From an uncultured Acidobacteriota bacterium (GTDB lineage: Bacteria; Acidobacteriota; Blastocatellia; Pyrinomonadales; Pyrinomonadaceae), in contig CALMYB010000007.1 of assembly GCA_937873515.1 (NCBI GenBank), positions 248,001 through 312,000 on the forward strand: 64,000 nt of DNA. The letters are read 5' to 3'. A program made the position numbers and the translations under genes. Below are positions 36,122-44,769 of this stretch, in pieces. A model generated the notes under the pieces. That model did no database searches. It was not told the origin of the DNA and worked only from the letters and a program-made list of their open reading frames with translations. The stretch's first letter is position 1; each line of letters starts with the position of its first letter.

Positions 36122-36764
36122 ATCGACTCTTAACAATCTACAGCGCGATTTTTTGCAAGTGTTCTTTCAGCGCGATAATAGTTTTTTTCTCTCAGGCGGT
36201 GCTGCACTTGTAGGCTTTTACTTTGGCCATCGCGAGACGCACGACCTTGATCTCTTCACGTTAAAGAATGATGTAGAGAACGGTTTTCGCCTCGTTAGCG
36301 AAGTTGCAAAAGGTCTAGGAGCGGAAGTTGAATCGATCCAGACTTCGCCAGATTTCCGCCGACTGATTGTAAAGCGAGGAGTTGACGCGATCGTCGTCGA
36401 TCTAATTCGCGAGTATGTATTTCAGATCGATCCTGTCAAACCGATCATTAGTGGAATTCGTGTCGATACTCCGCAAGAGATTCTGGCTAATAAGCTTTGT
36501 GCTCTTCTGTCGCGATCCGAGATACGTGATCTCGTTGATGTTCGTGAGCTCGAAAACGCCGGATTTAGCGTTGAAGCGGCACTCGAAGCCGCAGAAAGGA
36601 AGGATTCCGGCTTAACACCCGCACAACTCGCTTGGGTCTTAAATCAGATCACGTTCGATGATGAAGTCGATCTCCCGGGCGATATTTCAACCGGGGAATT
36701 ACGCTCTTACCTTCTGAAGCTGATCGACCGTCTGAAGCGAATTGCCCTGCCCGGAGCGGAATGA
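36114..36764 (+). CDS. AbiEii/AbiGii-like nucleotidyltransferase toxin
   Basis: 216 residues starting at TTG 36114, which has AAGGAAGGG just before it and overlaps the upstream gene by 8 bases; an earlier in-frame TTG would intrude much further. The nucleotidyltransferase core is clear: FFLSGGAALVGFY (GG-x-A-L) then RETHDLDLFT with the metal Asp pair. Later EILANKLCALLSRSEIRDLVDV is the AbiEii helix with K-x-x-A...R-x-x-D. Type IV AbiE toxins transfer nucleotides to tRNA ends or similar. AbiE pairs normally carry a winged-helix AbiEi antitoxin, absent here; a 95-residue protein replaces it. Confidence 0.82.
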   Translation: MAKSTLNNLQRDFLQVFFQRDNSFFLSGGAALVGFYFGHRETHDLDLFTLKNDVENGFRLVSEVAKGLGAEVESIQTSPDFRRLIVKRGVDAIVVDLIREYVFQIDPVKPIISGIRVDTPQEILANKLCALLSRSEIRDLVDVRELENAGFSVEAALEAAERKDSGLTPAQLAWVLNQITFDDEVDLPGDISTGELRSYLLKLIDRLKRIALPGAE

Positions 36765-36774
36765 AACATTTGTC

Positions 36775-36815
36775 GGGCCCCGGGCCAAAAATGTGCCTGA
36801 TCACAGGCCCCGGAT
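36775..36815. repeat. Nested palindrome between toxin gene and hydrolase
   Basis: GGGCCCCGGGCC is followed by GTGCCTGATCACAGGC and then GATCACGCAC. The pieces allow nested stems (GCCTG-ATCA-CAGGC; GTGC-TGATC with GATCA-GCAC). It could terminate the toxin pair, though there is no U tract. Confidence 0.4.
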
Positions 36816-36835
36816 CACGCACCTCTTGAAAAAAT

Positions 36836-38407
36836 ATGAACCGTAAGAACATAAGCAAGTTCGTAGTCGTCCTAGGTTTTGCGATCCTGGCGATCACCTC
36901 TACATTGAAGGCGCAGGCGTTGACTTCGGGCGAGATCGATTCGCTGGTAGAGCGGTCGATCAAGGCGTTCGACGTGCCCGGAATCTCGGTCGGCGTAATT
37001 AAGGACGGCAAGATCGTTTATGCGAAGGGCCACGGCGTCCGGTCACTCAATACAAAGCAGCCGATGGACGAGGTTACACTTGTGGGGATCGCATCGAACT
37101 CAAAAGCGTTCACGGCGGTCGCACTTGGCATTCTCGTTGACGAAGGCAAGATCAAATGGGACGACCGCGTGCAAGATTATATCCCGGAGTTCAAACTCTA
37201 CGCGCCGTACGTTTCCGAGAATTTCACGATCAAAGATCTGTTGACGCACCGCAGCGGGCTCGGACTTGGTGCGGGCGATCTGATGTTCTTTCCGGACGGG
37301 AGTGACTTCACGATCAAGGACATTATCCACAATCTTCGCTATCTCAAACAGGTCTCACAGTTTCGGACGAAGTACGATTACGACAACAATCTGTACATCG
37401 TCGCCGGCGAGGTGATCGCACGCGTCTCAGGCAAGTCTTGGCCGGAATTTGTTGAAGAGCGAATAATGCGTCCGCTTGAGATGACGAGTTCCGCTGGTCT
37501 TTTCGAGCGGCTTACAGACAAGAGTAATGCGATCGACGGGCACGCCTCGGTGGAAGGCAAAGTTCAAGTCATTAAGCGAAGTATGGTGCGCGTGCCGGCG
37601 GCTGCGGGCGGTGTTAATTCCAACATCACCGACCTGCTCAAATGGGTCGAGATGTTCCTCGAAAACGGAAAGTATGGCGACAGCAAGAGGCTAATCTCTG
37701 ACAAGGTCCTGAAGGAACTTTGGATGCCGCAGACGATCATTCGGGTCAATTCGCCCGGCCCTTACAACACGCATTTTGCTGCCTACGGGCTCGGGTTCTT
37801 CCTCAGCGATGTTAACGGTTATAAACAGGTAACGCACACCGGCGGCCTTGAAGGGATGGTCACGCAGATCACGATGATCCCGGAGTTGAAGCTCGGAATC
37901 ATCGTGCTCACGAATCAGCAGGAAGGCGGCGCCTTCCGTTCGATCACGAACCAGATCCTTGACGGGTATTTTGGCAAGACGGGAAGAGACTGGGTCACGG
38001 ATCTATCGGCCGCAAGACAGAAGGCGCTTGCCGAAGCAAAGGCCGTCACCGACAAGGTCGCTGCCGAGGTTGCGAAAGCAAAGGCCTCCGGCGGAACCAC
38101 ACTTGACCCGACGGCCGTCGCAGGAAGATATTCTGATGCGTGGTTCGGCGAGATCTCGCTGGACCTTAAAGACGGCAAGCTGCGTTTCGCGTCCAAGCGT
38201 TCGCCCCGACTGACGGGCGAGATGTATCCATATAAGGCGAATTCGTTCATCGTCAGATGGGACGACCGCAGTATGGACGCCGATGCTTTCGTCAATTTCC
38301 AACTCGATGTCGATGGCCGCCCGCAAGGCTTTACGATGAAGGCAATTTCGCCGCTGACAGATTTCAGCTATGATTTCCACGATCTGGAATTTCATCGAAG
38401 CTTGTGA
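36836..38407 (+). CDS. Exported serine hydrolase, class C beta-lactamase family, with DUF3471-like tail
   Basis: 523 residues with a signal peptide (FVVVLGFAILAITSTLKAQA). Penicillin-binding fold motifs: S-x-x-K in ASNSKAFTAVAL (about residue 87), Y-x-N in YDYDNNLYI (about 182) and HTGG near 335. The C-terminal ~110 residues form a small beta domain like DUF3471, often attached to such serine hydrolases. These enzymes are mostly esterases or peptidases rather than antibiotic-resistance enzymes, and nothing here points to resistance. Confidence 0.9.
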   Translation: MNRKNISKFVVVLGFAILAITSTLKAQALTSGEIDSLVERSIKAFDVPGISVGVIKDGKIVYAKGHGVRSLNTKQPMDEVTLVGIASNSKAFTAVALGILVDEGKIKWDDRVQDYIPEFKLYAPYVSENFTIKDLLTHRSGLGLGAGDLMFFPDGSDFTIKDIIHNLRYLKQVSQFRTKYDYDNNLYIVAGEVIARVSGKSWPEFVEERIMRPLEMTSSAGLFERLTDKSNAIDGHASVEGKVQVIKRSMVRVPAAAGGVNSNITDLLKWVEMFLENGKYGDSKRLISDKVLKELWMPQTIIRVNSPGPYNTHFAAYGLGFFLSDVNGYKQVTHTGGLEGMVTQITMIPELKLGIIVLTNQQEGGAFRSITNQILDGYFGKTGRDWVTDLSAARQKALAEAKAVTDKVAAEVAKAKASGGTTLDPTAVAGRYSDAWFGEISLDLKDGKLRFASKRSPRLTGEMYPYKANSFIVRWDDRSMDADAFVNFQLDVDGRPQGFTMKAISPLTDFSYDFHDLEFHRSL

Positions 38408-38456
38408 TCGCTCCGGCGAGGTCTGCTTGAGCTCGGTTCCGGGTTAGGAGATATAT

Positions 38457-39281
38457 ATGACGGAAGGCCTGATCTATGCCGACAAAGAACTTTCGCGTCG
38501 GCTTGAGAGAACTGAAGCACAAGCAAATGCGGATTTTGTCGAAGCTCGAGCCAGTATGGAACCCGAAAGCGGCGCGGCTTGGCTCGACATCTCGGGCACC
38601 TACGCGATGTACGACGGAGTGGAGTCCCCGTTGACGCAGACCTTCGGGCTCGGGCTTTTTTCGGACAGCTTCGAGGAAGATCTTGAGACGGCCGAACAAT
38701 TCTTCATTGCCCGCGGAGCGCCTGTTTTTCACGAGGTCAGTCCTATGACGGACGCTTCGCTGCTCGGCGTGCTTTCCGGTCGAGGCTATCAGCCGATCGA
38801 GTTGACGAGTGTGATGTATCGCGAACTTGCTGGTTACTCGCACACCGCGGACGCTAAATTCACAATAAGGATCGTTGACGCACAAGAAGCGGACGTCTGG
38901 GCTCGCACGGCTGCTGCGGGTTGGGCCACTGAGTTCGATGGGATCGAAGAGTTTATGCTCAGGATGGGTCGCCTAACTGTGAAAGCTAAGCGTACGAAGC
39001 CTTTCCTAGTAGAACTCGACGGCAGTCCGGTTGCCGCCGGGGGATTCGGCATCTACGATGACATTTGCATTCTCGCCGGTGCATCGACCATTCCTGAAGC
39101 TCGCCGTCAAGGCGCTCAGAGTGCTCTGCTTTCGGCTCGCCTCGACTACGGCCGTGAGAAAGGCTGCTCGCTCGCTATGATGTGCGCTGCGCCGGGCAGC
39201 CAGTCGCAAAAAAATGCGCAGAAGAATGGATTCAAGATCGCCTACACTCGGATAAAATGGCAGCTTGCAACTGGCACGTAA
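38457..39281 (+). CDS. GNAT-family acetyltransferase
   Basis: 274 residues. The C-terminal half has the GNAT acetyl-CoA core: PVAAGGFGIYDDICILAGAS (beta4), then PEARRQGAQSALLSARLDYG with R-x-x-G/A, and the late MMCAAPGSQSQKNAQKNGFK helix. The N-terminal half looks like a degenerate second GNAT unit (EDLETAEQFFIARGAPVFHE). Substrate unknown. It lies 42 bases before the nucleobase permease gene on the same strand and may share its transcript. Confidence 0.85.
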   Translation: MTEGLIYADKELSRRLERTEAQANADFVEARASMEPESGAAWLDISGTYAMYDGVESPLTQTFGLGLFSDSFEEDLETAEQFFIARGAPVFHEVSPMTDASLLGVLSGRGYQPIELTSVMYRELAGYSHTADAKFTIRIVDAQEADVWARTAAAGWATEFDGIEEFMLRMGRLTVKAKRTKPFLVELDGSPVAAGGFGIYDDICILAGASTIPEARRQGAQSALLSARLDYGREKGCSLAMMCAAPGSQSQKNAQKNGFKIAYTRIKWQLATGT

Positions 39282-39323
39282 ATCCAGATGCGGGAGTGTT
39301 CTTGGAAGTTCCAGCATTGACCG

Positions 39324-40805
39324 ATGATCGAGACTATCCAACACATCGACGGACGTGTTGAGCTGAACGAGGATGCGGAAGAGAGTATTCGCTCCTCACC
39401 GCTTTATAACGACGACCTTGCGCCGGTTCCGGTCGCAAAGCGCAACTGGACGACGTATAACTACGCGGCGTTGTGGATCTCGATGGCTCACTGCATTCCG
39501 ACGTATATGATGGCGTCGGGGCTGATCTCGGCAGGGATGAATTGGTGGCAGGCGTTGATCACCATCTTGCTTGGCAACACGATCGTCCTTGCTCCCATAC
39601 TTCTCAACTCACATCCGGGGACGAAATACGGAATTCCTTTTCCGGTCTTCGCTCGTGCCGCGTACGGAACAGCAGGCTCGAATCTTCCGGCTCTAATGCG
39701 TGCGTTGGTTGCATGCGGATGGTTCGGCATACAGGCATGGATCGGCGGCGAGGCGTTGAATACGTTTTTCAAAGCGTTCATTCCGGGCTGGGAAAACCTT
39801 CTTGGCGGGCCCATCGGCGGGCATACAGTAACGACGTGGCTCTCGTTCCTGATCTTTTGGGCGATGAACATCGCGATCATCTACAAAGGCATGGATCTGC
39901 TGAGAATCGTCGAGAACTGGGCGGCGCCGTATGTGCTTGTGATGACAGCAGCCTTGCTCGGCTGGATATTGTATCAGGCAGGCGGCATCGGTTTCCTGCT
40001 TCACGAACCGGGAAAGTTCCACACGTTTGCTGAATTTTGGCCGATCTTTATCCCATCGCTTACCGCAATGATCGGTTTTTGGGCGACGCTTTCGCTCAAT
40101 ATGCCGGATTTCACACGCTTTGGCCGCAGCCAGCGTGAACAGGCGGTCGGACAGGTCGTTGCGTTGCCGTCAACGATGACCGTCTTCGCCGCGATGGGCA
40201 TTTTGATCACGTCGGCGGCTGTCGTCGTTTTCCCGCATATGAACCCGGCGGATGCTTGGGACCCGGTCAAACTCGTCGGCCAATTCTCGCAGCCGGTCAT
40301 CGTCGCGATATCGATGTTTACAGTGGTCGTCGCAACACTATCGGTGAACATCGCCGCGAATGTCGTCTCACCTGCTAATGATTTCGCCAATGCGTTCCCA
40401 AAACTCATTTCCTTTCGGACCGGCGGCCTTATAACCGGCATTGTCGGCATCTTGATGCAGCCGTGGAAACTGCTCGCCGACCCGAGCGGATATATATTCG
40501 GATGGCTTGTCGGCTATTCTGGCGGCCTTGGTTCGATCGCCGGTGTTCTCATAGCGGATTATTGGATACTGCGGAAGAAAGATCTTCGGCTTGCCGACCT
40601 TTACCGAAAGGATGGCTCGTACGCCGGATGGAATTGGCGTGCGGTCGCCGCCACGCTCCTAGGTTGCTTTTTTGCGTGGATAGGGTTGATAATTCCAAGT
40701 CTCAGAATACTTTATGATTATGCGTGGTTCGTCGGATTTGGCATCGCCTTTCTAGCGCATTGGGCATTTGGTCGTCGAAATTCTCGGGAGGAAGAGGTGC
40801 AATGA
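39324..40805 (+). CDS. NCS1-family nucleobase:cation symporter
   Basis: 493-residue, 12-helix transporter of the NCS1 family (Mhp1, PucI, uracil/allantoin/cytosine permeases). Characteristic parts: KRNWTTYNYAALWISMAHCI at the N-terminus, GIPFPVFARAAYG, WFGIQAWIGGEAL, and NMPDFTRFGRS near residue 265. In this neighbourhood (beta-ureidopropionase, dihydropyrimidine dehydrogenase) uracil, thymine or a dihydro-derivative is the natural substrate. The stop overlaps the start of the cytochrome gene in ATGA (40802-40805), so the two are translationally coupled. Confidence 0.9.
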   Translation: MIETIQHIDGRVELNEDAEESIRSSPLYNDDLAPVPVAKRNWTTYNYAALWISMAHCIPTYMMASGLISAGMNWWQALITILLGNTIVLAPILLNSHPGTKYGIPFPVFARAAYGTAGSNLPALMRALVACGWFGIQAWIGGEALNTFFKAFIPGWENLLGGPIGGHTVTTWLSFLIFWAMNIAIIYKGMDLLRIVENWAAPYVLVMTAALLGWILYQAGGIGFLLHEPGKFHTFAEFWPIFIPSLTAMIGFWATLSLNMPDFTRFGRSQREQAVGQVVALPSTMTVFAAMGILITSAAVVVFPHMNPADAWDPVKLVGQFSQPVIVAISMFTVVVATLSVNIAANVVSPANDFANAFPKLISFRTGGLITGIVGILMQPWKLLADPSGYIFGWLVGYSGGLGSIAGVLIADYWILRKKDLRLADLYRKDGSYAGWNWRAVAATLLGCFFAWIGLIIPSLRILYDYAWFVGFGIAFLAHWAFGRRNSREEEVQ

Positions 40806-41884
40806 AAAGGAAGATACAGTTCGCGGTAATGGCCCTGGCGGTATGTGTTGCGGTATTCGGGATGAGTACGTACCGCAATCACGCGCAGACAAAGGGCGAG
40901 CAGGTCGTGCTCGCAAAAGATAGATTCAAGAATCTGAAAGTACTCGGCGATATGCCCGCCGACCAGCTTGGCAAGGTGATGAACATCTTTGCGGCGTCGC
41001 TCAATGTGAACTGCAGCTTTTGTCATTACACCGACGATTTTTCAAAGGACGGCAAAGAGGAGAAAGATACCGCCCGCAAGATGATCTCGATGGTCTTCTC
41101 GATCAACAAGGAACATTTTGGCGGCGAGACCGAAGTTTCCTGCAACACTTGCCACAACGGGCGTATGCATCCGCAGAGCCGGCCGAGCCTTGTGCCTACA
41201 GAACATGTCGGCAGCCACGGACCGCGTCCTGAACCGCCGAAAACGAAACCTGAAGCATCTGACGTGATCGCCAAATTCGTTGCTGCCGCCGGAGGAGCGA
41301 AGGAGATCGATAGCGCGGTCATTACCGCAACCCGCGTCGAGCCGGACGGCAAGACGACGGAACCCGAGACGATCAGTTTCAAGGACGGGAAATACAGTTT
41401 AAAGACGGTTTACGGAAAGGAATGGGTGTCCGACCTTTGGGACGGCACGGCCGCCGCAAAATTCGGCCCTGGCGGCAGCCACAGACTGCACACGGATGAG
41501 GCTGAACAGATCAAACGCGAAGCGCAGCTTCTATTCCCGGCGGCGATCGGTTCCGCATATTCAAAGTTCGATTACCGCTTTACGAACGAGATCGATGGCC
41601 GCAAGGTCCTTATTCTTACCGGCACGACCGCCGAAGGCCTACGTGAGAGTCTTAGCTTTGACGAACAGACCGGTTTGCTCGTCCGGCGCGTCGCGGTTAC
41701 GCCGACGGTTCTCGGCGGCTTTGTCTATCAGGTCGATTACAGCGACTACAAGGACTTCGGTGGAGTTAAGATCCCGACCGTCGTGAAATATGCGATGCCG
41801 AATATGTCTTGGACGCGTAAGATCGTCTCTGTTAGAACAAACGTACCGATCGCGGATGACGTATTCGCGATGCCGAGATCCTAA
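40802..41884 (+). CDS. Exported diheme c-type cytochrome-like protein
   Basis: 360 residues from ATG 40802 (GGAGG region upstream in the permease end). A signal-anchor (FAVMALAVCVAVFGMST) precedes a domain with two heme-attachment motifs, CSFCH and CNTCH, about 45 residues apart, like the acidobacterial 'photosynthetic reaction centre cytochrome subunit' family. The C-terminal ~200 residues are a beta-rich domain resembling lipoprotein/outer-membrane DUFs (SFDEQTGLLVRRVAVT...). No photosynthesis genes are near. The 4-base overlap with the permease and the 14-base gap to beta-ureidopropionase put an exported cytochrome inside a pyrimidine operon, which is unexpected. Confidence 0.87.
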   Translation: MKRKIQFAVMALAVCVAVFGMSTYRNHAQTKGEQVVLAKDRFKNLKVLGDMPADQLGKVMNIFAASLNVNCSFCHYTDDFSKDGKEEKDTARKMISMVFSINKEHFGGETEVSCNTCHNGRMHPQSRPSLVPTEHVGSHGPRPEPPKTKPEASDVIAKFVAAAGGAKEIDSAVITATRVEPDGKTTEPETISFKDGKYSLKTVYGKEWVSDLWDGTAAAKFGPGGSHRLHTDEAEQIKREAQLLFPAAIGSAYSKFDYRFTNEIDGRKVLILTGTTAEGLRESLSFDEQTGLLVRRVAVTPTVLGGFVYQVDYSDYKDFGGVKIPTVVKYAMPNMSWTRKIVSVRTNVPIADDVFAMPRS

Positions 41885-41898
41885 AGGGAGATTTGACC

Positions 41899-42768
41899 AT
41901 GGCACGAATCATTAAGGCCGGATTGATCCAGGCCCACAATGTCGGCGGTTCAGATGCGCCGATCGAAGAGATAAAAAAGGCGAACATCGAACATCAGCTG
42001 AAGATGGTCGAAGACGCCGCACGTCAAGGCGTGCAGATACTCTGTTTTCAGGAGATCTTCACCACGCCGTATTTCTGCGCAGAGCAGCAGACGCGTTGGT
42101 ACGAGGCGGTCGAAAAGGTTCCGGACGGCCCGACCGTCAAGTTGATGCAGGACGTCGCCAAACAGCACGGAATGGTGCTCATCGTGCCGATCTACGAGGA
42201 AGAGCAGACTGGCATCTACTACAACACCGCGGCGGTGATCGACGCCGACGGCAAGTATCTCGGCAAGTACCGAAAAACGCACATTCCGCACGTGGCTCCC
42301 GGCTTTTGGGAAAAATTCTATTTCCGTCCCGGCAATCTCGGCTATCCGTGCTTCGACACGGCGGTCGCGCGCATCGGCGTTTATATTTGCTACGACCGGC
42401 ATTTTCCGGAAGGGGCGAGATGCCTAGGGTTGAACGGTGCCGAGATAATTTTCAATCCATCGGCAACGGTCGCGGGATTGAGCGAGTATCTTTGGAAGCT
42501 CGAACAACCTGCACACGCGGTCGCGAACGGATATTTCGTCGGTGCGATCAATCGTGTCGGCACCGAGGCTCCGTGGAACATCGGCGAGTTCTACGGCCAA
42601 AGCTACTTCTGCGATCCGCGTGGCCAGATCATTGCCGAAGGCAGCCGAGACAAGGACGAACTCGTCGTCGCTGACCTCGACATGGACAAGATCCGAGAGG
42701 TCCGCAACACGTGGCAATTTTTCCGCGACCGCCGGCCCGACCTTTACGGCCCGATCGTGGCGGATTGA
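41899..42768 (+). CDS. Beta-ureidopropionase (nitrilase superfamily)
   Basis: 289 residues from ATG 41899, with AAGGGAG 8 bases upstream. Catalytic triad of the nitrilase superfamily: Glu in CFQEIFTTPYF, Lys in YRKTHIPHV, Cys in YICYDRHFPEG. The length and the PGFWEKFYFRPG stretch match N-carbamoyl-beta-alanine amidohydrolase, step three of reductive pyrimidine degradation, giving beta-alanine, CO2 and ammonia. N-carbamoylputrescine amidase is the main alternative, but the neighbours favour ureidopropionase. Confidence 0.9.
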   Translation: MARIIKAGLIQAHNVGGSDAPIEEIKKANIEHQLKMVEDAARQGVQILCFQEIFTTPYFCAEQQTRWYEAVEKVPDGPTVKLMQDVAKQHGMVLIVPIYEEEQTGIYYNTAAVIDADGKYLGKYRKTHIPHVAPGFWEKFYFRPGNLGYPCFDTAVARIGVYICYDRHFPEGARCLGLNGAEIIFNPSATVAGLSEYLWKLEQPAHAVANGYFVGAINRVGTEAPWNIGEFYGQSYFCDPRGQIIAEGSRDKDELVVADLDMDKIREVRNTWQFFRDRRPDLYGPIVAD

Positions 42769-42778
42769 GAAGATTTTG

Positions 42779-42835
42779 GCCGCGGATCCGCAAATTGACG
42801 TGGTCTATCTGCGATAATCCGCGTTGATCTGCGGC
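42779..42835. repeat. Inverted repeat, family B (GCCGCGGAT...ATCTGCGGC)
   Basis: Left end GCCGCGGATCCGC and right end GATAATCCGCGTTGATCTGCGGC pair imperfectly across the short gap between the ureidopropionase and RidA genes. The same CGCGGAT/ATCTGCG words build the elements at 45348-45485 and 45923-46124. Confidence 0.65.
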
Positions 42836-42845
42836 AAAGAAGAGC

Positions 42846-43232
42846 GTGAAACACCGAGAAAGATATTCTTCCGGGGCAAAATGGGAATTGATCGTTGGCT
42901 ATTCGCGAGCGGTTCGTGTTGGCGATCGAGTGTATGTTACCGGCACGACGGCTACGGACGAGACGGGCGAGATCGTTGCTGTCGGTGACGCTTACGGCCA
43001 GACCGTGCAGTGCATCAAGAATATCGAACGCGCGTTGAAGGCCTTTGACTTCTCGCTTGATAACATCGTGCGGACGCGGATGTTCGTAACCGATATTTCG
43101 CGTTGGGAGGAATACGGCCGAGCACACGGCGAGTTCTTCCGCGACATTATGCCCGCGACCACGATGGTCGAGGTCTCGAAACTCATCGATCCCAAGATGC
43201 TCATCGAGATCGAGGCCGATGCTGAAGCGTGA
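42846..43232 (+). CDS. RidA/YjgF-family protein
   Basis: 128 residues from a GTG at 42846 with AAGAAGAG just before it. Typical RidA core: VGDRVYVTGTTATDETGEIV, then QTVQCIKNIERALKAFDFSL and PATTMVEVSKLIDPKMLIEI with the conserved family C-terminus. RidA proteins hydrolyse reactive enamine/imine intermediates; those beside pyrimidine catabolic genes (as RutC) are thought to deal with aminoacrylate. This member may relieve a similar intermediate of nitrogen catabolism here. Confidence 0.88.
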   Translation: MKHRERYSSGAKWELIVGYSRAVRVGDRVYVTGTTATDETGEIVAVGDAYGQTVQCIKNIERALKAFDFSLDNIVRTRMFVTDISRWEEYGRAHGEFFRDIMPATTMVEVSKLIDPKMLIEIEADAEA

Positions 43233-43239
43233 GGAGTAT

Positions 43240-43368
43240 TTCACCACAGAGGGCTCAGAGAACACTGAGATTTAATAGTTCAGATTATCTATGCCCCGCT
43301 TACTGTAATTTTTATCTAAGCTGACGAGACTTTTTTATTCTCTGTGCTCTCTGTGTTCTCTGTGGTAA
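43240..43368. repeat. Inverted repeat, family C (ACCACAGAG / CTCTGTGGT)
   Basis: Left arm TTCACCACAGAGGGCTCAGAG (43240) and right arm CTCTGTGTTCTCTGTGGTAAA (ending 43368) are reverse-complement iterations of a CACAGAG word around a ~70 base centre. It fills almost the whole gap between ridA and preT and ends 9 bases before the preT start, so it must lie in the preT leader. Confidence 0.75.
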
Positions 43369-43377
43369 AACGTCTTT

Positions 43378-44769
43378 ATGTCACTCCTTTCAATTGAACA
43401 GATAGAAGCAAACTTCGCCGACATTCACCCGGCGATGACCGATGCCGAAGCTGCGATCGAGGCGAATCGCTGCCTGTTTTGCTACGACGCACCGTGCATG
43501 CACGCGTGCCCGACGCATATCGACATTCCGGGCTTCATAAAGAAGATCGCGAGCGGAAACCTCAAAGGTTCTGCCCGCGTGATCTTCGACGCGAACCCGA
43601 TCGGCGGAACTTGCGCTCGCGTGTGTCCTGTCGAGGTGCTCTGCGAAGGTGCGTGCGTCGAGAACACGCTTCTCCAGAAACCGATCGAGATCGGCCGCCT
43701 TCAGCGCCACGCGACGGATTTTGCGTTCGAGAATGGCTTGTCGCTGTTCGAGGCCGGCGAGCCGAACGGAAGGTCGGTCGGCATCATCGGCTCCGGCCCT
43801 GCCGCTATCTCGTGTGCGACATACTTGGCGAGGCTTGGCTATTCGGTCACCGTTTATGAGAAGCGTCCGCTTGCCGGCGGTCTCGACACATACGGGATGG
43901 CGGAATACAAGATGTCGCAGACCGTCTCGTTCGCCGAGGTCTCGCAGGCCGAAAAACTCGGCGTTGAGTTTGTGCTCAACACTGAGATCGTGTCAGAACC
44001 GGGAGCGACGGCTCTTGGCACTGGGGGATCTATTACCCCAGAACCGACTGGGTCAAGGTCCTTCGCCGATCTTCAAGAACAGCACGACGCGGTATTCATC
44101 GGCGTAGGGCTCGGAGCAACCAACAAGCTCAACATCGCCGGTGAGGACCTCGAAGGCGTGCACGACGCACTTCATTTCATAGAAGGGGTCAAGACCCGCG
44201 ACTGGATATCAGTGCCGGTCGGAAAGACCGTCGTCGTTATCGGGGCCGGCAACACCGCGTTCGATGCCGCGACGCAGGCAAAGAGGCTCGGAGCGGAAAG
44301 GGTCGTGATGGTCTATCGCCGTTCTGAAAGCGAAATGCCCGCTTATGATTACGAGTACGAACTCGCAAAACACGACGGCATCGAATTCGTCTGGAACGCA
44401 AAACCCGCCGAGATCGTCGGCGACGCTTCGGGGAAGAGTGTCACGTCACTCCGCTGTGAGCGGACGGACGGTTCTTCGGCTGCCATCGACATTGTGTGCG
44501 ATATGGTCATCAAGGCGACCGGCCAGCAAAAGCAGTTCTCGTTCTTTACTGACGTCGCCCGCGTCGATGTTGACGAAAAAGGCCGCGTTGTCGTCAATGC
44601 CCAAATGCAAACCTCAAATCCGCTCGTCTTCGCCGGCGGCGATTGCGTCAACGGCGGCGGCGAAGCCGTCGAAGCCGCCCAAATGGGCAAACTCGCCGCT
44701 CATGGAATTCATCTCGCTTTAACAGGTGAAGAAGTTCGCTTTGCAGGCGATCGACAAGCAAAAATATGA
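43378..44769 (+). CDS. preT: Dihydropyrimidine dehydrogenase, NAD-dependent, subunit PreT
   Basis: 463-residue flavoprotein subunit. N-terminal Fe-S domain with CLFCYDAPC, HACP, GGTCARVCPVEVLCEGAC; FAD motif GIIGSGPAAISCATYLARLG (about 137); NAD(P) motif VVVIGAGNTAFDAATQAKRLG near 280; C-terminal VFAGGDCVNGGGEAVEAAQMG. With PreA (46173) it reduces uracil and thymine to dihydro forms using NADH. Odd: between NTEIV and SFADLQEQHDAVFIG there are about 22 extra residues (SEPGATALGTGG...PTGSR) where relatives have a short turn; this is repeat DNA read in frame (43992-44058). It is normally next to preA; here a toxin-antitoxin relic separates them. Confidence 0.92.
   Translation: MSLLSIEQIEANFADIHPAMTDAEAAIEANRCLFCYDAPCMHACPTHIDIPGFIKKIASGNLKGSARVIFDANPIGGTCARVCPVEVLCEGACVENTLLQKPIEIGRLQRHATDFAFENGLSLFEAGEPNGRSVGIIGSGPAAISCATYLARLGYSVTVYEKRPLAGGLDTYGMAEYKMSQTVSFAEVSQAEKLGVEFVLNTEIVSEPGATALGTGGSITPEPTGSRSFADLQEQHDAVFIGVGLGATNKLNIAGEDLEGVHDALHFIEGVKTRDWISVPVGKTVVVIGAGNTAFDAATQAKRLGAERVVMVYRRSESEMPAYDYEYELAKHDGIEFVWNAKPAEIVGDASGKSVTSLRCERTDGSSAAIDIVCDMVIKATGQQKQFSFFTDVARVDVDEKGRVVVNAQMQTSNPLVFAGGDCVNGGGEAVEAAQMGKLAAHGIHLALTGEEVRFAGDRQAKI
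43992..44058. repeat. In-frame repeat insertion in preT, family D/E motif
   Basis: Starts TCAGAACCGGGAGCG, identical to 15 bases in the unrelated gene at 29477. It contains a small perfect stem CTGGGG-GATCTATTA-CCCCAG and ends with CAGAACCGACTGGGTCAAGG. It codes for Ser/Gly/Pro/Thr-rich sequence at a surface-loop position. Confidence 0.75.

Noticed and set aside
36836..38407. Beta-lactamase resistance gene
   Set aside because: The fold is class C-like, but the DUF3471-like tail and overall sequence match the broad serine hydrolase/esterase group.
40802..41884. Photosynthetic reaction-centre cytochrome
   Set aside because: The two-CxxCH domain resembles that family, but no reaction-centre, bacteriochlorophyll or antenna gene is present. 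Family members are common in non-phototrophic acidobacteria.
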